From: Bacteroidia bacterium | Lineage (GTDB): Bacteria > Bacteroidota > Bacteroidia > Cytophagales > Cyclobacteriaceae | Assembly: GCA_030425425.1 (NCBI GenBank) | Contig: JAUIAO010000004.1 | Location: 1-64,000 of the forward strand | DNA length: 64,000 nucleotides | Direction of reading: 5' to 3' | Shown here: piece by piece, positions 16,880-28,600 of the stretch | Layout: each line of letters begins with the position of its first letter | Numbering within the stretch: position 1 is the stretch's first letter | Position numbers and translations under genes: made by a program | Notes under the pieces: model-generated | Told to the model about the DNA's origin: nothing | The model's database searches: none | What the model saw: the letters and a program-made list of their open reading frames with translations, nothing else

Positions 16880-19800
16880 GTGGATACAAAACAGCTCCTT
16901 TCCATATACGAAAACAGTGATTTGGTTACAGCCATTGCCAATTCTATTGATCAAAAAACCAAGGTGCGTATTAAAGGAATCGCCGGAAGTTTCGATGCTA
17001 TTCTGGGATCAGCAGCTGCTTCCAATTACGATCGCTCTCATGTTTATATCTTACATGACAAGGAGGAGGCTGCTTATTTCTTAAATGATCTGAGGAATTT
17101 TTTGGAGGAAGATCAATTGTTGATCTTCCCAGGGTCTTACAAGAAGCCCTACCAGTTTGAAGAAACAGAAAATGCCAATATTCTTCAACGCGCCGAAGTG
17201 CTCAATCAGATCAACGCGAAGAAGAACCAGCAATTTCATATCATCACATATCCAGATGCACTTTACGAGAAGGTAATCAATAAACGCTCACTTTCAGAAA
17301 ACACCTTTAAGGTATCAATAAGTGAAAAGCTGGATATAGAATTCTTGTCTGAGTTACTTATCAGTTATGATTTTGAGAGGACGGATTTTGTTTATGAGGC
17401 AGGCCAGTTTTCTGTGAGAGGGGGTATCATAGATATTTACTCCTTTGCACATGATTATCCATATCGATTGGAATTGTTTGGAGATGAAGTAGAAAGTATC
17501 AGGGAATTTGATCCTGAAACGCAACTTTCTACCCGCCCATTGGATACGGTAACGCTTATTCCGAATGTTCAAACACGAATGCTCAAAGAAGAGAGACAAT
17601 CTTTTTTGGAGTTTATTCCTGATGACGCTGTGATTTGGCTGAAAGATTACCGAGAAACATTGGATTTGATAGAGAAGGGTTTCAATAAGGCGCAGGAGTC
17701 TTTTGAACAAATCATGAGAATAAGCGGGTACACACAAGTAGTTCTAAAACCAGAAGATCTATTTGATTCAGAAAGTTCTTTTGATCGATTACTCACCGAT
17801 TTTCATCAAGTGGAATTTGGAAATCGCTTCTATTTGAAGCCTGATGACGAATTTCAACTAAGTGTCAAACCACAGCCACATTTTCATAAAAACTTTGAAA
17901 TACTTGCTGAGGATCTGTTTAAATATCAGATCAAAAGCATGAACCGATATATCGCAGCAGAATCTTTCAAGCAACTGGAGAGATTGGAAACGATTTTTAA
18001 AGAAATCAACCATGAGCTTTCATTCACAGGAATCAATGCTTCCCTCAAAGAAGGGTTCATAGATGAAGAGCACGAGACCATCTGCTACACGGATCATCAG
18101 ATTTTTGATCGCTTCCACCAATACAGAGCTAAAGAGAAGTTTTCCAAGGCAAAATCTCTGACACTTCGTGAGCTCAAAACACTTCAACCAGGAGATTTTG
18201 TGGTTCATATTGATCATGGTGTTGGGAGGTTTGCTGGTTTGGATACTGTGGATAATGGTGGGAAGAAACAGGAGGTTCTGAGGTTGGTTTATCGTGATGA
18301 TGATCTCTTGTATGTGAGCATTCATTCCCTTCATAAAGTTTCAAAATATTCCAATAAAGAGAGCACTCCACCATCTATAAACAAGCTTGGCTCTCAGGAT
18401 TGGGAAAACAAGAAGAAGAAGGTCAAAAAGAAGGTTAAAGACATTGCCAAAGACCTTATCAATTTGTACGCAAAACGCAAAGCGGCTCCTGGTTTTGCCT
18501 TCCCGGGAGATGATTATTTGCAGGCAGAGCTGGAGTCTTCATTTTTATATCAGGACACACCAGACCAGGCACTGGCCACCAGTGATGTAAAAAAAGATAT
18601 GGAACAGCATCACCCCATGGATCGTCTGGTATGTGGTGATGTTGGTTTCGGAAAAACTGAAATAGCTGTTCGTGCAGCATTTAAGTCGGTTAATTCTGGT
18701 AAACAAGTAGCTGTTTTAGTTCCAACCACCATCCTGGCCATGCAGCACTACCACACATTTATGAAAAGGTTGGAGGGTTTTCCAGTTACAGTGGATTACA
18801 TCAATCGCTTCAAAACAACGAAAGACATCACTGCGATTAAGAAAAAGGTCAAAGAGGGTAAAATTGATATTCTTATAGGTACGCATCGCATTGTTAATAA
18901 GGATATTGAATTCAAAGAACTAGGCTTGATGATCATCGATGAAGAGCAGAAGTTTGGTGTGAAAGTAAAGGAACGACTAAAAGAAATGCGTGTGAATGTA
19001 GATGCTCTCACCCTTACGGCTACACCGATTCCACGAACTTTGCATTTTTCACTAATGGGGGCGAGAGACCTTTCTATTATCTCCACTCCACCGCCAAATA
19101 GACGTCCGGTGACAACAGAGATTCATGAATTCAATGAGGAAATTATCAGGGATGCTGTAAGTCATGAACTGAGACGAGGAGGTCAGGTTTTTATGGTGCA
19201 CAATCGAGTAAGTGATATTGAGCACATTGGGAATATTGTCTATCGGTTGGTTCCTGAAGCACGCATAGGCATTGCGCATGGTCAGATGGACGGCAAGCAG
19301 CTCGAAAAAGTGATGTTGAAGTTTATCGAAGGTGAATACGACGTTTTGGTGTCTACTAATATCATTGAATCAGGACTAGATATTCCAAATGCCAATACAA
19401 TTATCATCAACAGAGCACACATGTTTGGTTTGTCGGATCTACATCAGATGCGCGGAAGGGTAGGCCGTTCGAATACCAAGGCTTATTGCTTCATGCTCAC
19501 ACCGCCTTCATCCACACTTTCATCAGATGCCAGAAAGCGGCTGATAACTTTGGAAGAGTTCTCTGATTTGGGTGATGGCTTCAAAGTGGCCATGAGAGAT
19601 TTGGATATTCGTGGAGCTGGTAATTTACTTGGTAGTGAGCAAAGTGGATTTATCAATGATATGGGTTTCGAAGTATATCATAAAATTCTGGATGAAGCTG
19701 TCGCCGAATTGAAAGAGACTGAATTCAAGTCACTATTTGAAAATGAATTGGATCATCAGAAATTTAAAGCGATCAAAGAGGATTGCACTATTGAGACGGA

Positions 19801-20239
19801 TCTGGAAATTTTGATTCCGGATGATTATGTAAATAATATATCTGAAAGGCTTAGTCTATACTCCCAGCTGGACAACCTTAAAACTGAAGAAGAACTAACA
19901 AAGTTTGTGGAGGGTGTGAAAGATAGGTTTGGTCCACTTCCTGAAGAAGTCAAAGATTTGATTACTTCTGTGGAGGTGAGATGGGCGGCTATCGAATTAG
20001 GTTTTGAGAAAGTTCTCATCAAAAATAGTCTGATGAAGTGTTATGTTTCAGAAGAAAAAAACGAGAGTTATTTCCAATCAGATATTTTTGGGCATGTTTT
20101 GTCATTTATACAATCACAGCCAAGAAGGTGCAGTATGAAGGATTATAGAAAGAAATTGATAATAAGTATTCGTGAAGTTAATGTTATCGATGAGGCGCTA
20201 ACAGTGCTAAATGATATGAAAAACCCTGTATTTCAATAA
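16880..20239 (+). CDS. mfd: Transcription-repair coupling factor
   Basis: CarD-like RID (GDFVVHIDHGVGRFAGL), DRLVCGDVGFGKTEIAVRAAF, DEEQKFGV, TLTATPIPRTLHFSL, MRGRVGRS. Confidence 0.97.
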   Translation: MDTKQLLSIYENSDLVTAIANSIDQKTKVRIKGIAGSFDAILGSAAASNYDRSHVYILHDKEEAAYFLNDLRNFLEEDQLLIFPGSYKKPYQFEETENANILQRAEVLNQINAKKNQQFHIITYPDALYEKVINKRSLSENTFKVSISEKLDIEFLSELLISYDFERTDFVYEAGQFSVRGGIIDIYSFAHDYPYRLELFGDEVESIREFDPETQLSTRPLDTVTLIPNVQTRMLKEERQSFLEFIPDDAVIWLKDYRETLDLIEKGFNKAQESFEQIMRISGYTQVVLKPEDLFDSESSFDRLLTDFHQVEFGNRFYLKPDDEFQLSVKPQPHFHKNFEILAEDLFKYQIKSMNRYIAAESFKQLERLETIFKEINHELSFTGINASLKEGFIDEEHETICYTDHQIFDRFHQYRAKEKFSKAKSLTLRELKTLQPGDFVVHIDHGVGRFAGLDTVDNGGKKQEVLRLVYRDDDLLYVSIHSLHKVSKYSNKESTPPSINKLGSQDWENKKKKVKKKVKDIAKDLINLYAKRKAAPGFAFPGDDYLQAELESSFLYQDTPDQALATSDVKKDMEQHHPMDRLVCGDVGFGKTEIAVRAAFKSVNSGKQVAVLVPTTILAMQHYHTFMKRLEGFPVTVDYINRFKTTKDITAIKKKVKEGKIDILIGTHRIVNKDIEFKELGLMIIDEEQKFGVKVKERLKEMRVNVDALTLTATPIPRTLHFSLMGARDLSIISTPPPNRRPVTTEIHEFNEEIIRDAVSHELRRGGQVFMVHNRVSDIEHIGNIVYRLVPEARIGIAHGQMDGKQLEKVMLKFIEGEYDVLVSTNIIESGLDIPNANTIIINRAHMFGLSDLHQMRGRVGRSNTKAYCFMLTPPSSTLSSDARKRLITLEEFSDLGDGFKVAMRDLDIRGAGNLLGSEQSGFINDMGFEVYHKILDEAVAELKETEFKSLFENELDHQKFKAIKEDCTIETDLEILIPDDYVNNISERLSLYSQLDNLKTEEELTKFVEGVKDRFGPLPEEVKDLITSVEVRWAAIELGFEKVLIKNSLMKCYVSEEKNESYFQSDIFGHVLSFIQSQPRRCSMKDYRKKLIISIREVNVIDEALTVLNDMKNPVFQ

Positions 20240-20381
20240 ATTTTGGGGGATTTCAACAATAAATCTTTAATTTTCCTTTTTATTGAATACAAATAGTGCA
20301 AAACATTGTCAATAAAGTCTATTTTTGACTTCTTTGTATTTATTACTATTTTGAAGTGTTTTCAATTAAAGTAAACAGGTT

Positions 20382-21695
20382 ATGAAAAAATTTGTGAATG
20401 CCTACTCTAGCTCATTAGCTATGCTGGCATTAGTTGTGTTTATGAGTTCGTGTAGGTACGGAAATCCTACAAGTACAACTCCTGGTGCGTACAGTACCGC
20501 TACTGGTTTAGAGTTTAATGAAGAAGGTGGCTTTGAAGTCAATGACTTTTGGGGTCAGCCAGAAGGACCAAACTTGATTTTCATTGAAGGTGGTAGAACT
20601 GTTTTAGGAACATTCGAAGAAGATGTACTTAACACCAATGATCATGTAGAAAGAGCAGTAACAGTTGCCTCATTTTATATGGATGAAACTGAAGTTGCGA
20701 ACATTCACTGGTTAGAGTATGAATATTACATCAAGCAAGACTCTGACGAATATTATTGGAAAAACAACCTTCCTGATACTACTGTTTGGGCTAAAGATTT
20801 GGCTTACAATGATCCATACGTTGATCATTACTATAGATATCCAGGTTTTAGGTTCTTCCCGGTAGTAGGTGTAAACTGGAGACAAGCCGTAAACTACTCT
20901 AAGTGGAGAACCAGAGTGGTAAACATCAAACTAGCTGGTGATGCTGGCATGTATGATGAATATGGCTCAGGAGGAGATGATTTTGCTGGAGCTGAAGGAG
21001 AAGGTGGCGGATCATTCGCCAGAATTCCTCTTGAATCTGGAGTGGTTTTACCAAACTACAGATTGCCTTCAGAAGCTGAGTGGGAATATGCTGCTCAGGC
21101 TTTGATAGGTACGCAGTGGTTGGATGAAAATCAAACACATAGACGCCTATACCCTTGGGATGGGCACTCTTTAAGAAATCCATACGGAAAAAGTATGGGT
21201 TACTTCTTGGCAAACTTTAAAAGAGGAAAAGGTGACTATGCGGGTATCGCGGGTAAACTAAACGATGGAGCTATGATCCCGACCTATGTCTATGATTATC
21301 CTCCAAACGACTTTGGTCTTTACAACATGGCAGGAAATGTGAACGAATGGGTACAGGACGTTTACAGACCTATGTCATTCAGAGATATGGAAGATATGAA
21401 CCCGGTGAGAAGAGATGGTACACTAGACCCAGAAACAGGATATGATGGAAGCTATAACTTCATCGGTAACGAAAGAGAATACAGTGAAGAAGAATGGACT
21501 AAAGCTTCAGGTCTTCAGAATTCTTATGACTCAGATAATCCTCCAATGAAAAGATTGAGAGTATATAAAGGTGGTTCTTGGGCTGATGTTGCTTACTGGC
21601 TATCACCAGGAACCAGAAGATATTTGTTTGAAGACTCTGCAACATCTACTGTTGGATTTAGATGTGCAATGATCAGAGCTGGAACGAACTATTAA
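20382..21695 (+). CDS. gldJ: Gliding motility lipoprotein GldJ-like (FGE-sulfatase fold)
   Basis: FIEGGRTVLGTFEEDV...ASFYMDETEVANIHWLEY...LPSEAEWEYAA...NVNEWVQDVYRP...GGSWADVAYW...VGFRCAM. Confidence 0.8.
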   Translation: MKKFVNAYSSSLAMLALVVFMSSCRYGNPTSTTPGAYSTATGLEFNEEGGFEVNDFWGQPEGPNLIFIEGGRTVLGTFEEDVLNTNDHVERAVTVASFYMDETEVANIHWLEYEYYIKQDSDEYYWKNNLPDTTVWAKDLAYNDPYVDHYYRYPGFRFFPVVGVNWRQAVNYSKWRTRVVNIKLAGDAGMYDEYGSGGDDFAGAEGEGGGSFARIPLESGVVLPNYRLPSEAEWEYAAQALIGTQWLDENQTHRRLYPWDGHSLRNPYGKSMGYFLANFKRGKGDYAGIAGKLNDGAMIPTYVYDYPPNDFGLYNMAGNVNEWVQDVYRPMSFRDMEDMNPVRRDGTLDPETGYDGSYNFIGNEREYSEEEWTKASGLQNSYDSDNPPMKRLRVYKGGSWADVAYWLSPGTRRYLFEDSATSTVGFRCAMIRAGTNY

Positions 21696-21718
21696 TTAAC
21701 CTGTTTTTATAACACTGA

Positions 21719-21751
21719 GGGGTTTCAATTTATTGGAATCCCTTTTTTTAT
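21719..21751 (+). terminator. Rho-independent terminator after gldJ
   Basis: GGGGTTTCAATTTATTGGAATCCCTTTTTTT. Confidence 0.85.
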
Positions 21752-21769
21752 TTGACTTGAGTTTTTCAA

Positions 21770-22489
21770 TCAATAGTTTTTGATAGTTTTTCTAAGCTCA
21801 ATATCAGTCATATAATAGGTGTCGGCAAAATCCTGAAATTGCTGATACAGTGGTTGGCAAGATGTGTCGTGACGTATATAATAGGCATAGTCATAGATTT
21901 GCTCTCCTAAGCCATGATATATGGGCATAAGGTCAGTTGAACGCTCATGAGTAGCTCTAAATTCACTACTAATTAGGTACATGATGCCCCATTTTGCTAT
22001 CTGAAAAGTCGATAGATCTTTATAATAAACTACATGGCCCAGTTCGTGCGCCAAGATCCCCACTTGGGCATTGAAAGGAAGGTTTTTTAAAAGAATAGGT
22101 TCGAAAAGAGATTGATCAGAATCATTTAACAGAATCTGATAAACCCGATTACTCTTTGGTCCAAAGAGTGTCTGGAACTTAAAATTCGTCTCCATTGGAG
22201 CACCAGAATTGGTCAGAATCATTTCTATCTGGATATCCCTGAGCTCAGGGTAGGCTGAATATGCGATTAGTGCTGCTTTCTCAAAGCCCAAAGGAACTGT
22301 TTTATGGTCTCCGACTATTTGCCATAAACTGTCGACATTGATAACCTCAGAATTGAGTGAATCAGGAAACTGATATGCCGCAATATTAGGAATTGATTGT
22401 GCCGGGTTGACTTTCTGTGCCAAAACGAGTGACAGGAGTGCTATGAGTAATACACTTATAGTCGTCAAGTATTTATAAAAGGTTTGCAA
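21770..22489 (-). CDS. Zincin-like putative metallopeptidase
   Basis: ILAHELGHVVYYKD HExxH motif; N-terminal signal. Confidence 0.55.
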   Translation of the reverse strand: MQTFYKYLTTISVLLIALLSLVLAQKVNPAQSIPNIAAYQFPDSLNSEVINVDSLWQIVGDHKTVPLGFEKAALIAYSAYPELRDIQIEMILTNSGAPMETNFKFQTLFGPKSNRVYQILLNDSDQSLFEPILLKNLPFNAQVGILAHELGHVVYYKDLSTFQIAKWGIMYLISSEFRATHERSTDLMPIYHGLGEQIYDYAYYIRHDTSCQPLYQQFQDFADTYYMTDIELRKTIKNY

Positions 22490-22497
22490 GAAACGGC

Positions 22498-23169
22498 TTA
22501 GTGCTTATTAACAATCGATTGAAGAGCATCAATTGCCGGTTTCTGATTTTCCTGTTTGATTTCTTGTGTTTTCGCCTTTTGAATTGATTGTATCAAAGGA
22601 ATGTCAGTCACAAGAATAAAAGTGATCATACCGATTAAAAACAATGCCTGAAAGATGATGTGCGCCCATCGGTTTTGAATTTTAAAAATCAAAAAAGCAC
22701 TATATGTAGCAATTAGAACTATTTTGGGAATTTGCTCAGAGATAGGAATGCCAGAAATATGAATGTCTTGAAAAATACTAATGAGAACAATCCATATAGA
22801 AATGATAAAAAAACTAGGCCACTGTTCATTATAGTAGGCCACTAAATCTTTTTCATCGCTGCGCAGACCTGTTGGAATGAGCATCCGGGCAAGAATGAAA
22901 ACCAGAATTGGAAATGTGAGGAGTCCTAAAATCACTTTCATCGTCCATTCTTCTACATGAACGGAGTATTCGTAATTGTAAAACCAATCCTGATACAGAT
23001 TGAGAAAAGTAGAAATAATCATCAATACGTGTGCGACACTCACTTTGAGGTGCTTGAAGCCGGAAACGATATCCGCCAAACCATTCAATACCTGTGCTAT
23101 TCCCAGACCAATGATGAGGGATGTAATAACCACTACATATTCAAAAGGCTCCATTGCAAACTGTTCCAT
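22498..23169 (-). CDS. Hypothetical membrane protein
   Basis: MEQFAMEPFEYVVVITSLIIGLGIAQVLNGLADIV; multiple hydrophobic segments. Confidence 0.55.
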   Translation of the reverse strand: MEQFAMEPFEYVVVITSLIIGLGIAQVLNGLADIVSGFKHLKVSVAHVLMIISTFLNLYQDWFYNYEYSVHVEEWTMKVILGLLTFPILVFILARMLIPTGLRSDEKDLVAYYNEQWPSFFIISIWIVLISIFQDIHISGIPISEQIPKIVLIATYSAFLIFKIQNRWAHIIFQALFLIGMITFILVTDIPLIQSIQKAKTQEIKQENQKPAIDALQSIVNKH

Positions 23170-23261
23170 ATTGTTGAGTTTTGCAGAGGAAATTAAAGCC
23201 TTTGTAGGTAGAATAAAATTTTTTGATCTGACATCACACAAAAAGTCATAGGAGTGACTTT

Positions 23262-23879
23262 TTAGCTGAACAATCCGTGAATTTCTGCATCGATTCGTTC
23301 AACTATCAACGAAAAATCTTCCGGGTTGTGAACGAAATCCAGGTCATTGACATCTATCACTAAAAGTTTTCCTTCCTTATAGTCACCAATCCAATCGGTA
23401 TAGTGTGCATTCAGGTTTTTGAGATATTCAATTTGGATTAGGTTTTCATATTCCCTTCCGCGTTTTTGAATTTGGCTTACCAATTTAGAAATGTCTGACT
23501 TTAGATAGATTAATAAATCTGGTGGCTGTACGTGTTGAATCATTGATTCAAAAAGCGTCAAATAAGTGGCATAATCGCGCTCATTGAGCATGCCTGAACG
23601 ATACAGGTTAAGAGCAAAAATGTATGCATCTTCATAAATAGTTCGGTCCTGAATGGTGGACTTACTACTTTCCTGAATGGTTTTGATCTGTTGGAAACGA
23701 CTATTGAGGAAATAAACCTGAAGATGAAAGGCCCACTTGGGCATATCTTCATAAAAATCTGCCAGGTATGGGTTGCCTTCTACAGCTTCGTACAATACAT
23801 CCCATCCGTAGTGATGACCAAGTTTTTCTGCCAGGCTGGTTTTACCTGAACCAATGTTTCCACAAATCGCTAAATACAT
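23262..23879 (-). CDS. Deoxynucleoside kinase
   Basis: MYLAICGNIGSGKTSLAEKLG P-loop; QDRTIYEDAYIFA; dNK family. Confidence 0.9.
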   Translation of the reverse strand: MYLAICGNIGSGKTSLAEKLGHHYGWDVLYEAVEGNPYLADFYEDMPKWAFHLQVYFLNSRFQQIKTIQESSKSTIQDRTIYEDAYIFALNLYRSGMLNERDYATYLTLFESMIQHVQPPDLLIYLKSDISKLVSQIQKRGREYENLIQIEYLKNLNAHYTDWIGDYKEGKLLVIDVNDLDFVHNPEDFSLIVERIDAEIHGLFS

Positions 23880-24000
23880 GGCTGTAAAATTATAAGCTCC
23901 CGAAACAAATCTTCTGATTTCTCCGAAACATTCGACCAATAAATTACAGGAGTCTCAATAGCGAAGAAAAACGTGACATATGAGCAGAGAAAAATAACCA

Positions 24001-24033
24001 AAAAAACCTGTGAATGGCTCCACAGGTTTTTCC
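24001..24033 (-). terminator. Terminator downstream of the susD-like gene
   Basis: AAAAAACCTGTG AATGGCTC CACAGGTTTTT. Confidence 0.85.
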
Positions 24034-24051
24034 GAATTACTTGATTTGATG

Positions 24052-25659
24052 TTAATTGCCCCAGGTATCTCTCTCAGCCTGAGGGATTGGTAATCGAAGC
24101 ATAAATTCTGCAGTTTCGTCTAAAGGGTTTTCGAATTCCGATGCATCCCATGGGTCAAACTCGGTGTTTGAACCTCCTTTAGCTCCTATAAGATCGCCCC
24201 ATCTTTTTAAGTCTTCCAGCAACATCCCTTCATGCATGAACTCCCTGGTACGCTCCATCATCAGGGTGTCCAAAAATACATCCTCATTTCCAGTGAAATC
24301 TGACAAATCCAAAGCACTAATTCCTGCTCTTGTTCTGATGGCATTGATATCGTCAATTACCTGCTGAGTCAGATTAACCGCTGGATAAAACTCTGCATAG
24401 GTAGCTTCTGCTCGTATTAAATACATTTCTGCCAATCGTACAACCGGAAGCACGTACTGTCCGCTGGTGTATTTAGAAGTACAGATTCGATCATCATCAA
24501 AATCAGCGATACTCACATAATATGCATTGTTCAAGTCAGTATTAACAGAACTGGAATCCAGCCCTTCATCTACAGTGCCACGCAAATCAGAAGTGCTGTA
24601 AAAGGGTGAATTGTATAAGTTGGTAGTATCATACAATGCGGATCTCTGATGTCTGTAAACGCCCAAGCCACTTTCCGTAAGGGAAGAATAGAACGCCGTT
24701 AATCCGCCACCTGATGTATTATCTCCAGTGTTATTAGCTATTGTCTGCTGGATGGCAAAGATGTCTTCAGATGAGTTCACCGTATTATTGAATGCTTGCA
24801 TTGGTGATGCTACTAAGGAATATGGTCCAGAGATTACATCATCTGCATAATCAGCGGCATCTGCGAATTCCCTCTTCTGCAAGTGTAGTTTGGCCAGGTA
24901 TGCTTTGCAAGCATAGTGAGTAAGTCTCGAGTTTCCACTAGCATCGCCTGGTTCTAACAAACCAGCTGCAGTTTCTAAATCTAATTGTGCCTGATCATAT
25001 ACCTCACCTAGAGTATTGACATCTGCTTCAGTGATCGTTTCTATATCATTAACTGATCCCACCGGCTCTGTTCGAATGATCACAGCAGGTAGATCATCTG
25101 TAGGATCCAAAAATTGATCTAGATAGCTATCACTGCCATCATGATACTGCGGACCCCAAAGCTGCGCCATTTCGAAATAGAGGATACCTCTAATTGCCAA
25201 TGCTTCACCTTGAATTCTGTCTTTTACAGTTCCTTCAAGTCGATCTATATTATTCAGAAGATGATTACACTGATTGATAGTTTCATAGGCTCTGAGCCAG
25301 TTAGACTCCACTCTTCCATTAGTTTTAAAGATATCTTTATTGATGAAATCATTGTAACCTTCATCGGCCCTAACTGCCTGCCAAGAGAACTCATTATAAG
25401 CTATCAAACTACTCTGGACACGAGTAAGTAATTCTGGAATGATCACAAAATCACCACCAATCAATTCTCCGCCACTTCCAGCCCGGTCGGAGATTCCGCA
25501 GAAGTTATAGTAAGTACCTGTCAGATAATTCTCAAAATCTGCCTCTGTTTGAAGCACATCACCACTCACCGCATTTTCGGCATTTACTTCTAGTAAAGAC
25601 TCGCATTGGGTAAATAAAAGTCCTGTGACCAGTATTAGAGCTATATATATATTCTTCAT
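24052..25659 (-). CDS. SusD/RagB family outer-membrane lipoprotein
   Basis: LLFTQCESLLEVN lipobox; YLIRAEATYA; RTREFMHEGMLLEDLKRWG. Confidence 0.93.
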   Translation of the reverse strand: MKNIYIALILVTGLLFTQCESLLEVNAENAVSGDVLQTEADFENYLTGTYYNFCGISDRAGSGGELIGGDFVIIPELLTRVQSSLIAYNEFSWQAVRADEGYNDFINKDIFKTNGRVESNWLRAYETINQCNHLLNNIDRLEGTVKDRIQGEALAIRGILYFEMAQLWGPQYHDGSDSYLDQFLDPTDDLPAVIIRTEPVGSVNDIETITEADVNTLGEVYDQAQLDLETAAGLLEPGDASGNSRLTHYACKAYLAKLHLQKREFADAADYADDVISGPYSLVASPMQAFNNTVNSSEDIFAIQQTIANNTGDNTSGGGLTAFYSSLTESGLGVYRHQRSALYDTTNLYNSPFYSTSDLRGTVDEGLDSSSVNTDLNNAYYVSIADFDDDRICTSKYTSGQYVLPVVRLAEMYLIRAEATYAEFYPAVNLTQQVIDDINAIRTRAGISALDLSDFTGNEDVFLDTLMMERTREFMHEGMLLEDLKRWGDLIGAKGGSNTEFDPWDASEFENPLDETAEFMLRLPIPQAERDTWGN

Positions 25660-25661
25660 GA

Positions 25662-28600
25662 TTAAAATCCGATTTTAATTCCTGTAGTATAAACTTTTGG
25701 CTGTGGAGCCGTGAAATAATCAATGCCTCTATTGATGTTTGCAGCGAAAGCACTGGCTCCATCGGCTGTAGAAGAGACATCCGGGTCATATCCTGGATAG
25801 TCAGAGAAGGTGAATAAATTCTGACCCCCTACATAAATACTGAAATTTGATAATTTCATTTTCTGAACCAATGCTGTAGGTAAGCTGTATGAAAGAGTCA
25901 GGCTTTTCAGTCGGATATAGCTGGCATCTACCAACCATCTGCTACTCGGATTGGTGCTGGTAGCAGCGGTGTTCATCACAGGGTATGGTGCTTCATCTCC
26001 CGGTACAAACCATCTTTCGTTTTGATCAACAACCTGATTGTACTGATTGTATCCACTATTAGCGATGATTTCACCAGTTTCCCAGTATGCATCTACGCCC
26101 TGCACGAACTGAAACATGAAGTTTAGATCGAATCCCTTGAACGACAAACTATTAGACATACCACCGAATAATTTTGGGTTTGGATTACCTAATGGTGCCC
26201 GTGCCGCTTGAGCAGTATTATAGTCAGATGTAGGTAGTCCAAGGGTATTAGAGTATTGAGCTTCTCCTGTAGCGCTGTTCACACCCAGGTACTCCGATAA
26301 GTAGAATACTCCAGGGGCTTCACCTTCCAGAAATGCACTAGGACCAGAGATGAATCGCTGACCTCCCAGATCGGTTACTTCAATATTGAAAGAAGAAATA
26401 TTAAAACTAGTTCTCCAGGAGAAATCTCCCTTTTCAACATTGACAGTGTTTACAGCAAATTCAAATCCTGAATTGGTCATTTCACCTATATTATCAACAC
26501 CTGTCCTGAAACCAGAAGTCATGGAAATTGGCTTTGGTAAAATGAGGTCTGTGGTTGTTTTCTGATAGTAACTTACCGACCCGGAAACCCTGTTATCTAG
26601 TATGCCAAAATCAAGTGACAGGTCCATCTGATTAGTAGACTCCCATCTTAAGTCTTCATTTTGTAAGTTGCCAAACCTGTAACCAAGATCAGTTCCATAT
26701 TTTACCCAATAGTAGTTCATCCTGTATAGGAAGTCATCGTATGGAGTGTTTCCTAATACTCCATAACTTGCATTCAATTTTAAAAAGCTAATTGCCGATA
26801 TACCTTTCAGAAAAGATTCATTACTCAACGTCCAGCCAAAAGAAGCTGCCGGGAAAACTCCCACCCGATTATTCTGACCGAATCTGGAAGAACCATCCAT
26901 TCTGGCAGTTACTTCCACATCATATTTATCGGATATATTATAACCAATAGAAGCAAAGGTTGAGGCAAATGCGAATGCTGATCCTGTGATAGGGCCATTT
27001 GGAAGCAAGTCTTCATTGACACTTTCCAGATCATTAATTGAGTTCACGCGATATTCCCTGTAAGTGAAAATTGAATTGGAATTCTGATATGAAGCACCTA
27101 CCAAAGCGTTCAAGGTATTATCACCCATTTCCAGAGAGTAATTTAATGTGCCATTCACCAGGTAATTGAACACTTCAGATGTTCCAAGTCTGGAATAGCC
27201 ATCAGGTGCTCCTACTTGTGTTGGAGGGCCCTGTACTCTTTCATCTCTTACGTCCATATAATCTAATCCTCCGTCCAGATGAAAGACAAGATTTTCAGCA
27301 AAGTTGTAATCCAATGCTGCACTACCATTCATTCTTGTAGAAGTCTCAAAATTCAATGAGTTATAAACCTCAGTTTCTGGGTTGTACTCGCTACTTCTTA
27401 CTCTCAAAATGTAGAAATTATCTGGGTCAGACTCGTCACCAGGAGGAAGAAGGACTGTTTGAACTGGGTTACCATCATCTGCGTCCTCATTTACTCGATT
27501 GTTGTCCGTTTTGGCAAAACCAACGCTAACGTTCGTTCTGAGTTTATCAGACCAATTGCTGTTCCAGTTGAGACGACCACCCAATCGATCATATTTGTTG
27601 TTGATCAATATACCCTCCTGACTCAGGTAGTTGAAGTTGGCATAAAGCTTTTGCTTATTACTACCTCCAGACAGGTTTACATTTGCTCTGTTAGATATGC
27701 CTGTTCTAAATGCCTGATCTTGCCAATCCGTATCGTACTCATATCTGAAAATTGGGTTGTCTTTACTCATACTTGAAATCTGAGCATTTCCTACTGGAAA
27801 CGTGTATGAAAAATTTTGATTCCCGTTTTCAATTGCTTCAGCCCTCTCTGCTAATATTTCTGAGTACCACAATTTCATATTGTCATAAGTCATTGAGTTT
27901 TCCAGAGAGCTCACACCTGAAATCGCTGAGGAAGGGAGTCCGTTTAGAATAGATCTCATAGTATACTCAAACTGCATGATTTCATAGTCCTGCTTGTCCA
28001 TCATGTCCAGTTTTTTCATCAATTGATTTACCCCAAACTGATATTCAATATCCGCTTTGAGCTTGCCAGACTTACCTTTTTTAGTAGTAATGAGCACTAC
28101 CCCATTGGCAGCCCGAGAACCATAGAGTGCTGTTGCAGATGCATCTTTCAGGATCTCCATAGACTCAATAGTACTCGGATCAATATCAGATTGGTTATCT
28201 GATGTAAGAGGAACACCATCTACCACGTATAAAGGATCATTAGATCCAGAAAGTGATGAACCTCCGCGAATTCTTACTTTAGTGCCCTGGCCTAGTCGTC
28301 CGCCACTGTTTTGAACGAAAACTCCGGCGGCTCTACCTTGTGTTGCTTGCTCCAGCTCTACTACTGGCTGGGTGCCCAGGTCATCAGCATTCAGCTGAGA
28401 TGCCGTTGTTTGAGCTTTTGAGGAGCTGGCTGATTTTGCCAAACTAATTTTTAATTGAGACTGTCCATTGATAAAAATTGTTTCTGAGTTATAGCCATCG
28501 AGACTCAGAATCAGATTTTCATATCCGTCTGAAACTGATAATTTGAATGCTCCTTCCAGATCTGTATAAGTGCTGCCATCTCCAACGGATAGCTTTACAA